Below are positions 14,532 to 21,727 of a DNA stretch of 25,536 bases, one piece after another. The stretch's first letter is position 1, and every line of letters starts with the position of its first letter. The DNA lies in contig NZ_CAMQAZ010000033.1 of assembly GCF_946998835.1 (NCBI RefSeq), positions 1 through 25,536 of the forward strand, in the 5' to 3' direction. This stretch comes from an uncultured Corynebacterium sp. Its GTDB lineage: Bacteria; Actinomycetota; Actinomycetes; Mycobacteriales; Mycobacteriaceae. A program made the translations under genes and the position numbers. Under the pieces are notes generated by a model that was given only the letters and a program-made list of their open reading frames with translations, ran no database searches and was not told the DNA's origin.

Positions 14532-15362
14532 ATGACAACATCCATCTCGGTACAAGAGCTCCGTGACAAGATTGCCGGCGGCGGTCGCTTCGTCGTAGTC
14601 GATGTGCGATGGTCGCGTACCAAAAAGCCATATGACAGCTACACGACGGCTCACATCCCACTGGCCGTGTTTTGTGATCCCGAGTTGGATCTGGCAGGTG
14701 TTCCCAGTCGAGAGGACGGCCGCAATCCGCTGCCGGATATCGATCGTGTGCGCGATGCTGTCCGTCGATGGGGTATTCAATCGGACCATTTGGTAATTGT
14801 CTACGATGCTGGCGATGGTCTGTTCGCCTCTCGTGCCTGGTGGATTCTGCGCTGGGCAGGACTGAAAAATGTGCGAGTGCTTGCCGGCGGACTGGCTGCC
14901 TGGGAAGCGGCTGGCAACGAAACAGCCTTCGGGCCTGGGAACCTGCCGCAGCCGGGCACGATTCCTGTAAGTGAGGGCAACATGCCCGTTGTTGATCTCG
15001 ACGATGTGCGTACCTGGTCCGAGCGCGGAGTATTGGTGGATGCGCGTGAGCCCAGCCGTTTTGAGGGGCGTAGTGAACGCGTCGATTTGCAAGCAGGCCA
15101 TATCCCGGGGGCCGTGAATCTGGCAGCTCGTAGTCTGCAAAATGCTGACGGTACTTTCCTCTCCGCCGAGCAGCTCCGCGAACGTTTTTCCGCTGTCGGT
15201 ATCGAGGAGGGTGAGAATGTAGCCGTCTACTCCGGTTCTGGTTTGCATTCCGCGTTGTTTATCCAGGCAATGGAGGAAGCGGGGATTACTGGTGCCTCGT
15301 TGTATGTCGGTGGTTGGTCACAGTGGGCTGGCGACCCTAGCCTTCCTATTGTCCGTTTCTAG
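14532..15362 (+). CDS. Two-domain rhodanese (SseA-like sulfurtransferase) with Ser at the catalytic Cys position
   Basis: Related to thiosulfate/3-mercaptopyruvate sulfurtransferases (SseA). The 276 residues form two rhodanese domains. The N-terminal domain has VVVDVRW, AHIPLAVFCD and the non-catalytic loop VYDAGDGLFASRAWWIL (Asp at the Cys position, as is usual). The C-terminal domain has VLVDAREPSRFEGRSE, AGHIPGAVNLAARSL and the loop VYSGSGLHSALF, where the active Cys normally found in YCGSG is Ser234 (TCC, 15231-15233). Family knowledge says the Cys carries the persulfide, so this protein may be inactive as a sulfurtransferase or do another job. The fold-specific GGWSQW end is intact, arguing against a pseudogene. 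It is transcribed divergently from the SDR gene, from its own leaderless promoter. Confidence 0.88.
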   Translation: MTTSISVQELRDKIAGGGRFVVVDVRWSRTKKPYDSYTTAHIPLAVFCDPELDLAGVPSREDGRNPLPDIDRVRDAVRRWGIQSDHLVIVYDAGDGLFASRAWWILRWAGLKNVRVLAGGLAAWEAAGNETAFGPGNLPQPGTIPVSEGNMPVVDLDDVRTWSERGVLVDAREPSRFEGRSERVDLQAGHIPGAVNLAARSLQNADGTFLSAEQLRERFSAVGIEEGENVAVYSGSGLHSALFIQAMEEAGITGASLYVGGWSQWAGDPSLPIVRF

Positions 15363-15570
15363 GCACGTACGGTGTAGGTCCTAGCAATGTGTGCATGAGG
15401 TTCTGGCTGCGGGGCTGCCAACCCGGGGTGGTCGTGTTTTCGGTTCTCCCCGCACCTTCTCTCTCTGGAACATCTGCACCGTGCTAGGAAGGGGCAGACG
15501 GGGGCGGAATCCTGTCGCCGGCACAGTCGCTAACCAATTAGGACTGCTTCTGGCTTAAGCTAGGAGACTA

Positions 15571-17679
15571 ATGATTCCCCTAGTATTTTTCCTCGCAGCG
15601 ATTCTCATCGTCGCCGCAGTCGCGCTGTTTGTCGTCGACCGTCGTCGTAGCAGTTCGCGTACAACTGCGGTGGCATCTCCGTCGTCGCCATCGCTTCACG
15701 ACGGTCCTTCGGATCCCACCGGCGAAGCGACCGACGTGGCGGCGGAAGATGTTGTTTCTGAACAGTCGGTTTCCTCGGATTCGAGTGATTCCGAGGACGA
15801 TTCCGCGACCGAGCCAGTGGAAACGACGGGGTCAGTGGAGAAGTCCGGGTCTGTGGCCAACACTGATTCCGGAGTGGCTTTCCACAACGGGGCGGAGCCA
15901 TTTCCCGAGCCAACCGACTCCGTAGAACCCGAAACTTTCGAGGATGAATACGACGCGGATGCTGACTTCGCGAATTCCGATGTTGCGTCAGATGCGGCAG
16001 ATTCAGCGGGTGCTGCTGACACCCTTAGCTCTGAAGCCGATGACGTTGCCCATGCCGCCAGTGTTACCACTGCTACCTCTGCTGCCACTACTGCGACTGC
16101 TACCACTGCCACGGACTCAGCCAACGTCGAATCCGATGCCGCAGTAGAAAACACAAACATCGATTCTGCCGGTACCGCGGACACGAGAGAAGACACTGCA
16201 GAATTTCCCGTTGCTGCTAACGACATCATCGCTGCAGCTAGCACCACACCGGAGGCCACCCCAGAGACTGCCCCGGAGGGCACCCCAGAGACTGATGCAG
16301 AGAAGGACACGGGGACTGAGAGGTCCGCATCGCAAGAGACCTACTCAGGTGCTGAGCAGCAAGCCACGGGGGCGCCGCAGCTATCCGAGTCCACTGTGCC
16401 CGACGGTCCTGCGCAACCATTCCAGCCAAACCGCATGAAGTCGCCGCGACCAGTTGCCCCTGTCCGTCGGCGTCTCAGCGGTCGTCGAGTTCGTCAGCTG
16501 CGGAAAGCCTGGGCTCAGGAACACAATGCCACCTATAGTCGTGTGGATCATGAGCTGCCGTCGTATTGGCAGCGCACTCCAGACGGCGACGCTCGGGCTG
16601 TGGTTTCCGGTTTCGCTTTTGGTCGCGAAATGCACATTGCTGACGTTGGCGGCATTACTACCATCGCCATCCGTCGCTCGGTCTCAAGTGATGAAGTCTT
16701 CGAGCTCCGCCGCGGTGGCGGCTCTGCACTACCGCATGTCGCTACCGAAGCCGGGTTGGCGGTCGCAGCTACTAATCCGGAACTGATTCACCGCATCTTC
16801 GATGATCGCGCCACTCGCATGCTTATCGACGTGCACCCTGCTATCGCCCGGATGTGGTCAGAAAACTCCTGGTCCTTGGCTCAGCTCATAGATAATTCGG
16901 TGCCAGAGGACTGGGACGGTGCCCTGAAGTCGTTGTCGGCCTTCTCCGATATTGCACGTAGGTTACCGCCTGTGGAGGGTGAAACTGTCGCTCCCGACGC
17001 TGAGCAGTGGGACCCCACTCGTTTGCAGCTCACAGAGCACTTTTCCGACTCCGGTTCATTGGTTTCGGACGGAAGCGGACGAGGTCATTTGCAAGCGGTG
17101 CCGAATCCGCGTCGCAAGGATACCGCTAGTGCCGACTCCCAGCGCGCCGACTCCCAAAGCTCCGGGTCTCAGAACTCCGATTCAGGAGACCGCAACGTGG
17201 AGAACCGTCAGGGAGCGGAGCCGCTGGACGTCGAGGAAATTGGCTACGCAGAGGCCTCTTCCTCGTCCGCTGCCACTGGAGACACGGCATCGGATGATTC
17301 GCAGTGGTCGTCGCAAAGCAATGAGAATTCCACGGTCGTGCAGGCAATTGACGGTTCGTCGTGGCGCCCTGTGCGTGACACCCCGCTTGATCCGACGACG
17401 CTGCCCTCGCGTTCGATGGCGCGGAAGATGGGAGCAAACGTCGGTGATTCAGAGGACATCGGGGATGTGGATCGGCAGATTCCTGCGCTCGGTGAGGACC
17501 CTGAGCATAGTCAGGTGCGCTCGAGCCAGGGACGTGTGGTGCGGTCGAATGTGAAGCCGTCCAGTATCTTTTCCGATGCTGCCCCAGATGCTCGCACCGG
17601 CGAGGAGTCGACCGGCACCGAACCCGAGACAACCGCGCCCGAGCACAAGGATCCAACCCCGGATTCCTCGGACGAGTAG
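15571..17679 (+). CDS. Membrane-anchored protein with low-complexity acidic linker, unknown function
   Basis: I do not recognise a named family. The 702 residues begin with one transmembrane segment (about 3-21, LVFFLAAILIVAAVALFVV) followed by RRRSSSR, predicting a cytoplasmic body. Residues about 30-290 are a disordered Ser/Thr/Ala/Asp/Glu-rich linker, including a run of TATSAATTATATT-type residues. A folded region spans about 306-470 (RVRQLRKAWAQEHNATYSRVDHELPSYW..., GFAFGREMHIADVGG, TRMLIDVHPAIARMWSENSWSLAQLID). The tail is disordered, with SQ-rich ADSQRADSQSSGSQNSDS. An AGGAG ribosome site is at 15562-15566. The position next to pyrE matches mycobacterial Rv0383c (a secreted/membrane protein of unknown function, from memory), but homology is only inferred. 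Confidence 0.8.
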   Translation: MIPLVFFLAAILIVAAVALFVVDRRRSSSRTTAVASPSSPSLHDGPSDPTGEATDVAAEDVVSEQSVSSDSSDSEDDSATEPVETTGSVEKSGSVANTDSGVAFHNGAEPFPEPTDSVEPETFEDEYDADADFANSDVASDAADSAGAADTLSSEADDVAHAASVTTATSAATTATATTATDSANVESDAAVENTNIDSAGTADTREDTAEFPVAANDIIAAASTTPEATPETAPEGTPETDAEKDTGTERSASQETYSGAEQQATGAPQLSESTVPDGPAQPFQPNRMKSPRPVAPVRRRLSGRRVRQLRKAWAQEHNATYSRVDHELPSYWQRTPDGDARAVVSGFAFGREMHIADVGGITTIAIRRSVSSDEVFELRRGGGSALPHVATEAGLAVAATNPELIHRIFDDRATRMLIDVHPAIARMWSENSWSLAQLIDNSVPEDWDGALKSLSAFSDIARRLPPVEGETVAPDAEQWDPTRLQLTEHFSDSGSLVSDGSGRGHLQAVPNPRRKDTASADSQRADSQSSGSQNSDSGDRNVENRQGAEPLDVEEIGYAEASSSSAATGDTASDDSQWSSQSNENSTVVQAIDGSSWRPVRDTPLDPTTLPSRSMARKMGANVGDSEDIGDVDRQIPALGEDPEHSQVRSSQGRVVRSNVKPSSIFSDAAPDARTGEESTGTEPETTAPEHKDPTPDSSDE

Positions 17680-17730
17680 CTCCAGACATATCCTTGAGCA
17701 CACAGTCGTTTTTTTAGGAGACAACCTCAG

Positions 17731-18291
17731 ATGAGCACCCCCACGAGCAATGTCAATCAGGAAAAACTGCAGCGTTTGGCCGAGCTGGTCAAGGAGCTGG
17801 CGGTTGTCCATGGCAAGGTCACGTTGTCGTCTGGACGCGAGGCCGACTACTACGTTGATTTGCGTCGCGCCACCTTGCACCATGAGGCATCCCGCCTGAT
17901 TGGGGCGCTGTTGCGTGAGCTCACCGTTGACTGGGATTACGCACACGTCGGTGGACTGACGCTCGGCGCCGATCCGGTGGCGACGTCCATCATGCATGCC
18001 GAGGGACGTCCGATTGATGCCTTCGTGGTGCGTAAGGAAGCCAAGAAGCATGGCATGCAGCGTCGCGTCGAGGGCCCGGACATTGTGGGCAAGAAGGTCC
18101 TGGTCGTTGAGGACACCACCACTACCGGCAATTCGCCGCTGACTGCGGTGGCTGCTCTGCGCGAGGCTGGCGCTGAGGTCGTGGGCGTCGCCACTGTGGT
18201 CGACCGCGCGACTGGTGCCGACGAGGTTATCAAGGCTGAAGGCCTGGAGTACCGCTACCTGCTCGGCCTGGATGATTTGGGTCTGGCTTAA
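17731..18291 (+). CDS. pyrE: Orotate phosphoribosyltransferase
   Basis: Converts orotate and PRPP to orotidine 5'-monophosphate in de novo pyrimidine synthesis. The 186 residues carry the core PRPP motif VLVVEDTTTTGNS (about 123-135), the catalytic-loop RKEAKKHGMQRRVEG and the GGLTLGADPVATSI substrate segment. AGGAG at 17716-17720 stands 10 nt before ATG 17731, and a T7 run lies just upstream (17709-17715). The 51-nt gap behind the membrane-anchored protein suggests co-transcription. The other pyrimidine genes are not in the window. Confidence 0.97.
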   Translation: MSTPTSNVNQEKLQRLAELVKELAVVHGKVTLSSGREADYYVDLRRATLHHEASRLIGALLRELTVDWDYAHVGGLTLGADPVATSIMHAEGRPIDAFVVRKEAKKHGMQRRVEGPDIVGKKVLVVEDTTTTGNSPLTAVAALREAGAEVVGVATVVDRATGADEVIKAEGLEYRYLLGLDDLGLA

Positions 18292-18328
18292 GACGCTGAC
18301 CTAAAAGAGAAAAGAGCTGACCCCGCAC

Positions 18329-18354
18329 ACAGCTCGCCCCATACAGCTCGCCCC
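18329..18354 (+). repeat. 12-bp direct repeat in the leader between pyrE and the lysoplasmalogenase-like gene
   Basis: ACAGCTCGCCCC occurs at 18329-18340 and 18343-18354 (14-bp period), with degenerate AGCT..CCCC copies on both sides (from GAGCTGACCCCG to AAGCTCACGCAGCCCC). The stretch is C-rich and G-poor. Confidence 0.75.
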
Positions 18355-18390
18355 CAAGCTCACGCAGCCCCACGAAAGAGGAGCATACCC

Positions 18391-19236
18391 ATGGCCACTA
18401 AGCGTGCAGGACTCTTGTCCAAGCTCACAACGACTAAGCTGCCCGGCACCAAGGAAACCGCCGCTGATATGTTCATTCGCCGCACAGGCGAAGGACTGGG
18501 CGCACTCGTCGGTATCGCCAGCGCGAGCGCCGACACCCGTCATTCCCCAGAGCGTGCCGGCTACATCGCCGTCAGCGCCGTCAACGTTGTCTCCAGCGCT
18601 TTCGGCTGGGAGACGCCACGGCGAGTCTCCAAGACTGTTCTCATGCCGCTGTTGGCAGCTAATGTTTGGCGCCGGCGCCACGAGACGTCTCGCTTTACGA
18701 CGACCACTTTGCTCATCGGCCTCGCTGGTGGTTGGTTGGGCGACTTGATTCTCATGCCGAACAAGCCGAACTTGAACCGCGGGTCCGTTCCGTTCGCCGT
18801 CAACCAGGTTGCTTACCACGTGCTGCTGTGGCGCGCCGGCGCTCGCATTAGCGCGCTGCGTGCTGCCATCCGTTTCCCGCTGTGGGCTGGTTCGGTGCCG
18901 CTGGTGGGTGCTGTAAAGCCAGAGGCGCTGCCCGCTGCGGTTGGCTATGGTCCGCTGTTGGCCGTGACCTCCGCGCTGGCCGATGATCCGGCGCTTCTGG
19001 AGGGCGCCGGTGTCCTCAGCGCAGATGAGCAGACCGGACTGCCGATTGCCGATGCCGCCTACGGCCTGGGCCATGGTGGCAACCTGTTCCTTATCTCCGA
19101 TGCGCTATTGATGGCGCGAAAGATGTTCGCGGAGGAGGGTGTCGTCGGCAAGCTTTTGAATGCGGCAGTGATGGACACCTACACCGTGGCACAGTTGTTC
19201 CTGGTCGAGGGGTTGTTGGCTCTTGACCGCGCCTGA
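18391..19236 (+). CDS. YhhN/lysoplasmalogenase-like membrane protein
   Basis: Integral membrane protein resembling the YhhN family (lysoplasmalogenase/TMEM86). Known members cleave the vinyl-ether bond of lysoplasmalogens, but substrate use in actinobacteria is not established. The 281 residues have about eight hydrophobic segments; the family-like motifs are TLLIGLAGGWLGDLILM (first conserved Asp) and GGNLFLISDALLMAR near the C-terminus (second conserved Asp). The N-terminal 50 residues are polar and look cytoplasmic. AAAGAGGAG (18375-18383) precedes ATG 18391 by 7 nt. The 3' end overlaps the next gene by 14 nt (TTG start at 19223), indicating translational coupling. Confidence 0.75.
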   Translation: MATKRAGLLSKLTTTKLPGTKETAADMFIRRTGEGLGALVGIASASADTRHSPERAGYIAVSAVNVVSSAFGWETPRRVSKTVLMPLLAANVWRRRHETSRFTTTTLLIGLAGGWLGDLILMPNKPNLNRGSVPFAVNQVAYHVLLWRAGARISALRAAIRFPLWAGSVPLVGAVKPEALPAAVGYGPLLAVTSALADDPALLEGAGVLSADEQTGLPIADAAYGLGHGGNLFLISDALLMARKMFAEEGVVGKLLNAAVMDTYTVAQLFLVEGLLALDRA

Positions 19237-19894
19237 GCCGGGGAAGGGGCCGACGGAGTGGTTTGAGGCCCGTGTGGGAGTGGGGCCGTGGGAGCAGGAG
19301 CACCCGAATGAGCCCCGGCCGACCGGCCCTGAGTATGACCAGCAGCTGCTGGATGAAGGCGACCGGCGCAATGTCGTCGACGCCTATCGCTATTGGACGA
19401 TGGAGGCCATCGTCGCGGAGCTGGATAAGCGCCGCCACCCGCTGCACATTGCGATTGAGAATTTCGAGAACGACTCCAACATCGGCACTGTGGTGCGCAC
19501 CGCCAATGCCTTCCTGGTGGAGGCCGTGCACATTGTGGGGCGCAAGCGTTGGAATCGTCGTGGCGCGATGGTGACTGACCGCTACCAGCACCTGCTGCAC
19601 CATGAGACGGTGTCGGATGTCATCAGCTGGGCGCGCGAGCACGACTTGGCCGTGGTGGCTGTGGACAATGTGCCGGGTTCGGTGCCCATCGAAAGCGTTG
19701 AGTTGCCCGAGCGCTGTCTTTTGCTCTTTGGCCAGGAGGGCCCGGGTGTGACTGAAGAAGCGCAGCAGGCGGCGGATTTGACGGTGTCGATTGCTCAATT
19801 TGGTTCTACGCGTTCGATAAACGCGGGGGTAGCTGCGGGTATTGCCATGCACTCGTGGATTCGTACTCATGCAGATATCGCCACAGCCTGGTAA
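19223..19894 (+). CDS. TrmH/SpoU-family RNA methyltransferase
   Basis: S-adenosylmethionine-dependent 2'-O-ribose methyltransferase of the SPOUT superfamily; whether it acts on tRNA or rRNA cannot be told. The 223 residues have the three SpoU motifs: NDSNIGTVVRTANAF (motif 1), LLFGQEGPGV (motif 2) and SINAGVAAGIAMHSW (motif 3, where the common SLNVS-type start is SINAG). The N-terminal extension is Pro/Glu-rich. The start is taken as TTG 19223 because a GAGGGG ribosome site (about 19207-19212) stands at a good distance and the frame is open from there; the next ATG at 19399 would remove 59 residues. It overlaps the preceding membrane protein gene by 14 nt. The same order beside pyrE is known in mycobacteria (Rv0380c). 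Confidence 0.93.
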   Translation: MTAPEPGKGPTEWFEARVGVGPWEQEHPNEPRPTGPEYDQQLLDEGDRRNVVDAYRYWTMEAIVAELDKRRHPLHIAIENFENDSNIGTVVRTANAFLVEAVHIVGRKRWNRRGAMVTDRYQHLLHHETVSDVISWAREHDLAVVAVDNVPGSVPIESVELPERCLLLFGQEGPGVTEEAQQAADLTVSIAQFGSTRSINAGVAAGIAMHSWIRTHADIATAW

Positions 19895-19914
19895 GTGTCT
19901 GCTTGTGGGGTTAG

Positions 19915-19954
19915 TTCGAAAGGCTGTTTCAAAGCCGTTTGTTCAAAGCTGTTT
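19915..19954 (+). repeat. Three imperfect 13-bp direct repeats before the GH76-like gene
   Basis: TTCGAAAGGCTGT (19915-19927), TTCAAAGCCGTTT (19928-19940) and TTCAAAGCTGTTT (19942-19954) follow each other with a 13-14 bp period and end next to the ribosome site AAGGAG. They may be an operator array or a relic of slippage. Confidence 0.7.
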
Positions 19955-19966
19955 TAAGGAGAGCCA

Positions 19967-21184
19967 GTGGTTCTAAAAATGTCGCGTCCGGAGGCCGAAA
20001 CGTGGGCCTATCGTGCGGACGTGGCTGAGCAGGCTATTCGCAACCGCCATGCGGCGAGGCTCTGGGGAATCCCGGGCACGAATTTGGCAATGGCCTCCTG
20101 GCCAGCGCCGCTGCGACACAAGGTCTTCGTCAACTGGCATTACTGGTGGCAGGCCCAGTACCTCGACTGCCTGGTGGATGCGGTCAAACGTGTGCCTTCC
20201 AAGGAGAAGTACCGCGCTATTCGTCAGACCATACTGGGTATTCGTCTTCGCAATCTCACGCTGCTGACCAAGAACAAGTACTACGATGATCGCGCGTGGA
20301 TGGCGCTGGCGCTCGGGCGTGCCGACGCTGCCCTCGGTGCCTCGGTGCCCAAGAAGACGACGGCACGGTTGATTTCTTGCCTGGCGGATGGTCGGCAGGA
20401 GTCCACAGGTGTGTTGCCGTGGCGTGAGCAGGACCTCTTTTTCAACATTCCCTCCAACGGTCCAGCAGCGATTGCATTGGCTCGAGCCGGCCGCATCAAG
20501 GAGGCGGAGGAACTTATTGACTGGGTCTACGCCAATCTCCTGGCGGACTCTGGGCTGCTCTACGATGGTGTTCGCCTGTCCATGACCGGCGCGGTGGTGC
20601 AGAAGGGCATGTTCACCTACAACCAGGGCGTGATGATTGGCGCCTGCCTTGAAGTGGGGCTTGCACTCCGGGCACACGGTCAACGTGAACAGGCGACGAA
20701 GTATTTCACGCGCGTGCAAAATCTCATTCATGCAGTGGCGAAGGATTTGGCGACCACCGACAACGTCATTGCCGGCGCCGGTGGGGGCGATGGTGGACTG
20801 TTCAACGGCATCCTCGTGCGCTACCTCGCTGATGCGGCGGTGCGTTTGCCTGCCGACGATCGCATGAATCGCGCGGCGGCCCGCATTGCGCGCCGACTGG
20901 TTCTGGCTTCGGGGGAGAAGTGCTGGTATCACCGCCTCGAGGTCGATGGTTTGCCGTTATTCCCTGCTGATTGGAACGATAACGCGCAGTTCCCGCAGGG
21001 TGGCTCTGTGGCCCATTCCGTCGGTGGTGCGGTGCGCGGTTCAGCTATTAAGGAGCGGGACTTCTCTGTGCAGCTGTCGGGCTGGATGCTGATGGAGGCT
21101 TGTGCTCGGGTGGCTGATTTTGTTGCGACCAAGCTGGAAAACGGGCAATCACTGGATTCTCCGAGGCCGAGCTGTCCTGAATAA
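19967..21184 (+). CDS. GH76-like glycoside hydrolase (alpha-1,6-mannanase family), no signal peptide
   Basis: An (alpha/alpha)6-barrel protein of glycoside hydrolase family 76, whose known members cleave alpha-1,6-mannan. In this lineage mannan occurs in lipomannan/lipoarabinomannan, but the substrate here is unknown. The 405 residues contain the paired Asp motif YYDDRAWMAL (Asp107-Asp108, the expected catalytic pair), then LFFNIPSNGPAAIALAR, LYDGV and TYNQGVMIGA, all family-typical. No signal peptide or membrane segment is present, so it should be cytoplasmic, unlike secreted mannanases. GTG 19967 was chosen because AAGGAG (19956-19961) lies 5 nt upstream; ATG 19979 would be 17 nt away. The last about 15 residues are Pro/Ser-rich. 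Confidence 0.85.
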   Translation: MVLKMSRPEAETWAYRADVAEQAIRNRHAARLWGIPGTNLAMASWPAPLRHKVFVNWHYWWQAQYLDCLVDAVKRVPSKEKYRAIRQTILGIRLRNLTLLTKNKYYDDRAWMALALGRADAALGASVPKKTTARLISCLADGRQESTGVLPWREQDLFFNIPSNGPAAIALARAGRIKEAEELIDWVYANLLADSGLLYDGVRLSMTGAVVQKGMFTYNQGVMIGACLEVGLALRAHGQREQATKYFTRVQNLIHAVAKDLATTDNVIAGAGGGDGGLFNGILVRYLADAAVRLPADDRMNRAAARIARRLVLASGEKCWYHRLEVDGLPLFPADWNDNAQFPQGGSVAHSVGGAVRGSAIKERDFSVQLSGWMLMEACARVADFVATKLENGQSLDSPRPSCPE

Positions 21185-21256
21185 GCGACGGACGGTAGGG
21201 AAGTCGTGCGGTAGGTGGTTGCTGTCGGGCCCCTGCCATGGCCATGTCATGCCTGG

Positions 21257-21262
21257 CACAAT
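21257..21262 (+). promoter_or_regulatory. Putative -10 (CACAAT) for the DUF3151 gene
   Basis: CACAAT is followed by 7 nt and ATG 21270, matching the leaderless spacing seen elsewhere in the window, but the first base deviates from TANNNT. It supports 21270 as the start rather than the in-frame upstream ATGs inside the GH76-like gene. Confidence 0.4.
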
Positions 21263-21269
21263 AGGACGC

Positions 21270-21680
21270 ATGAAATTCAATGACATGATGGCTCCTGCTC
21301 CCGTGAAGCTCCCAGCCCTCGACGCGGCCGTCGCCGCCCGCAACGACGGTGCCGGCCCCGAGGATGTGGTCCGCGCATGCCCGCGTGATTCCCAGGCATG
21401 GGCTGACTTGGCCGAAAGCGCTTTGGATGAAGGCCAGGAGATTCAGGCCTACGCTTTCGCTCGCACCGGCTACCACCGTGGCCTGGACCTGTTGCGTGGC
21501 AACGGCTGGAAGGGGTTTGGTGCCATTCCGTGGGAGCATGAGCCGAATCGGGGTGTGCTCCGGGCCTTCGCAGCGTTGGCTAAGGCTGCGAAGGCTATCG
21601 GCGAGGATGACGAATTCGATCGCATGATGGCGCTCCTGCGTGACAGTGATGAATCCGCGCTGCCAGAATTGGATCTTTAA
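21270..21680 (+). CDS. DUF3151 family protein
   Basis: Conserved actinobacterial protein of unknown function; 136 residues. Typical features are the N-terminal LDAAV, then DVVRACPRDSQAWADLAESAL, AYAFARTGYHRGLDLLRGNGWKG-type core and the conserved GAIPWEHEPNRGVLRAFAALAKAAKAIGE. The pattern of a helical hairpin (residues about 35-65) suggests a TPR-like repeat. The upstream frame is open far into the GH76-like gene, but residues before 21270 match nothing in the family and a -10 stands just upstream. In other actinobacteria DUF3151 genes lie near fba/fda and purA, as they do loosely here. Confidence 0.85.
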   Translation: MKFNDMMAPAPVKLPALDAAVAARNDGAGPEDVVRACPRDSQAWADLAESALDEGQEIQAYAFARTGYHRGLDLLRGNGWKGFGAIPWEHEPNRGVLRAFAALAKAAKAIGEDDEFDRMMALLRDSDESALPELDL

Positions 21681-21694
21681 GCGCATAACAAACG

Positions 21695-21700
21695 CATAAT
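21695..21700 (+). promoter_or_regulatory. Putative -10 (CATAAT) for the FUSC-type gene
   Basis: CATAAT with a predicted transcription start near 21707, 21 nt before ATG 21728. GAGG at 21710-21713 could serve as a distant ribosome site. Confidence 0.35.
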
Positions 21701-21727
21701 CTTTCGCATGAGGATGGTGACTTCGGC

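Noticed and set aside
14517..15248. Open frame on the minus strand opposite the rhodanese gene.
   Set aside because: No recognisable domain or ribosome site; the + strand encodes two clear rhodanese domains.
15408..15454. TGCGGGG...CCCCGCA inverted repeat in the 208-bp gap after the rhodanese gene.
   Set aside because: Only a 7-bp stem with a 33-nt loop and no T-run; not supported as terminator or riboswitch. I see no other structure in that gap.
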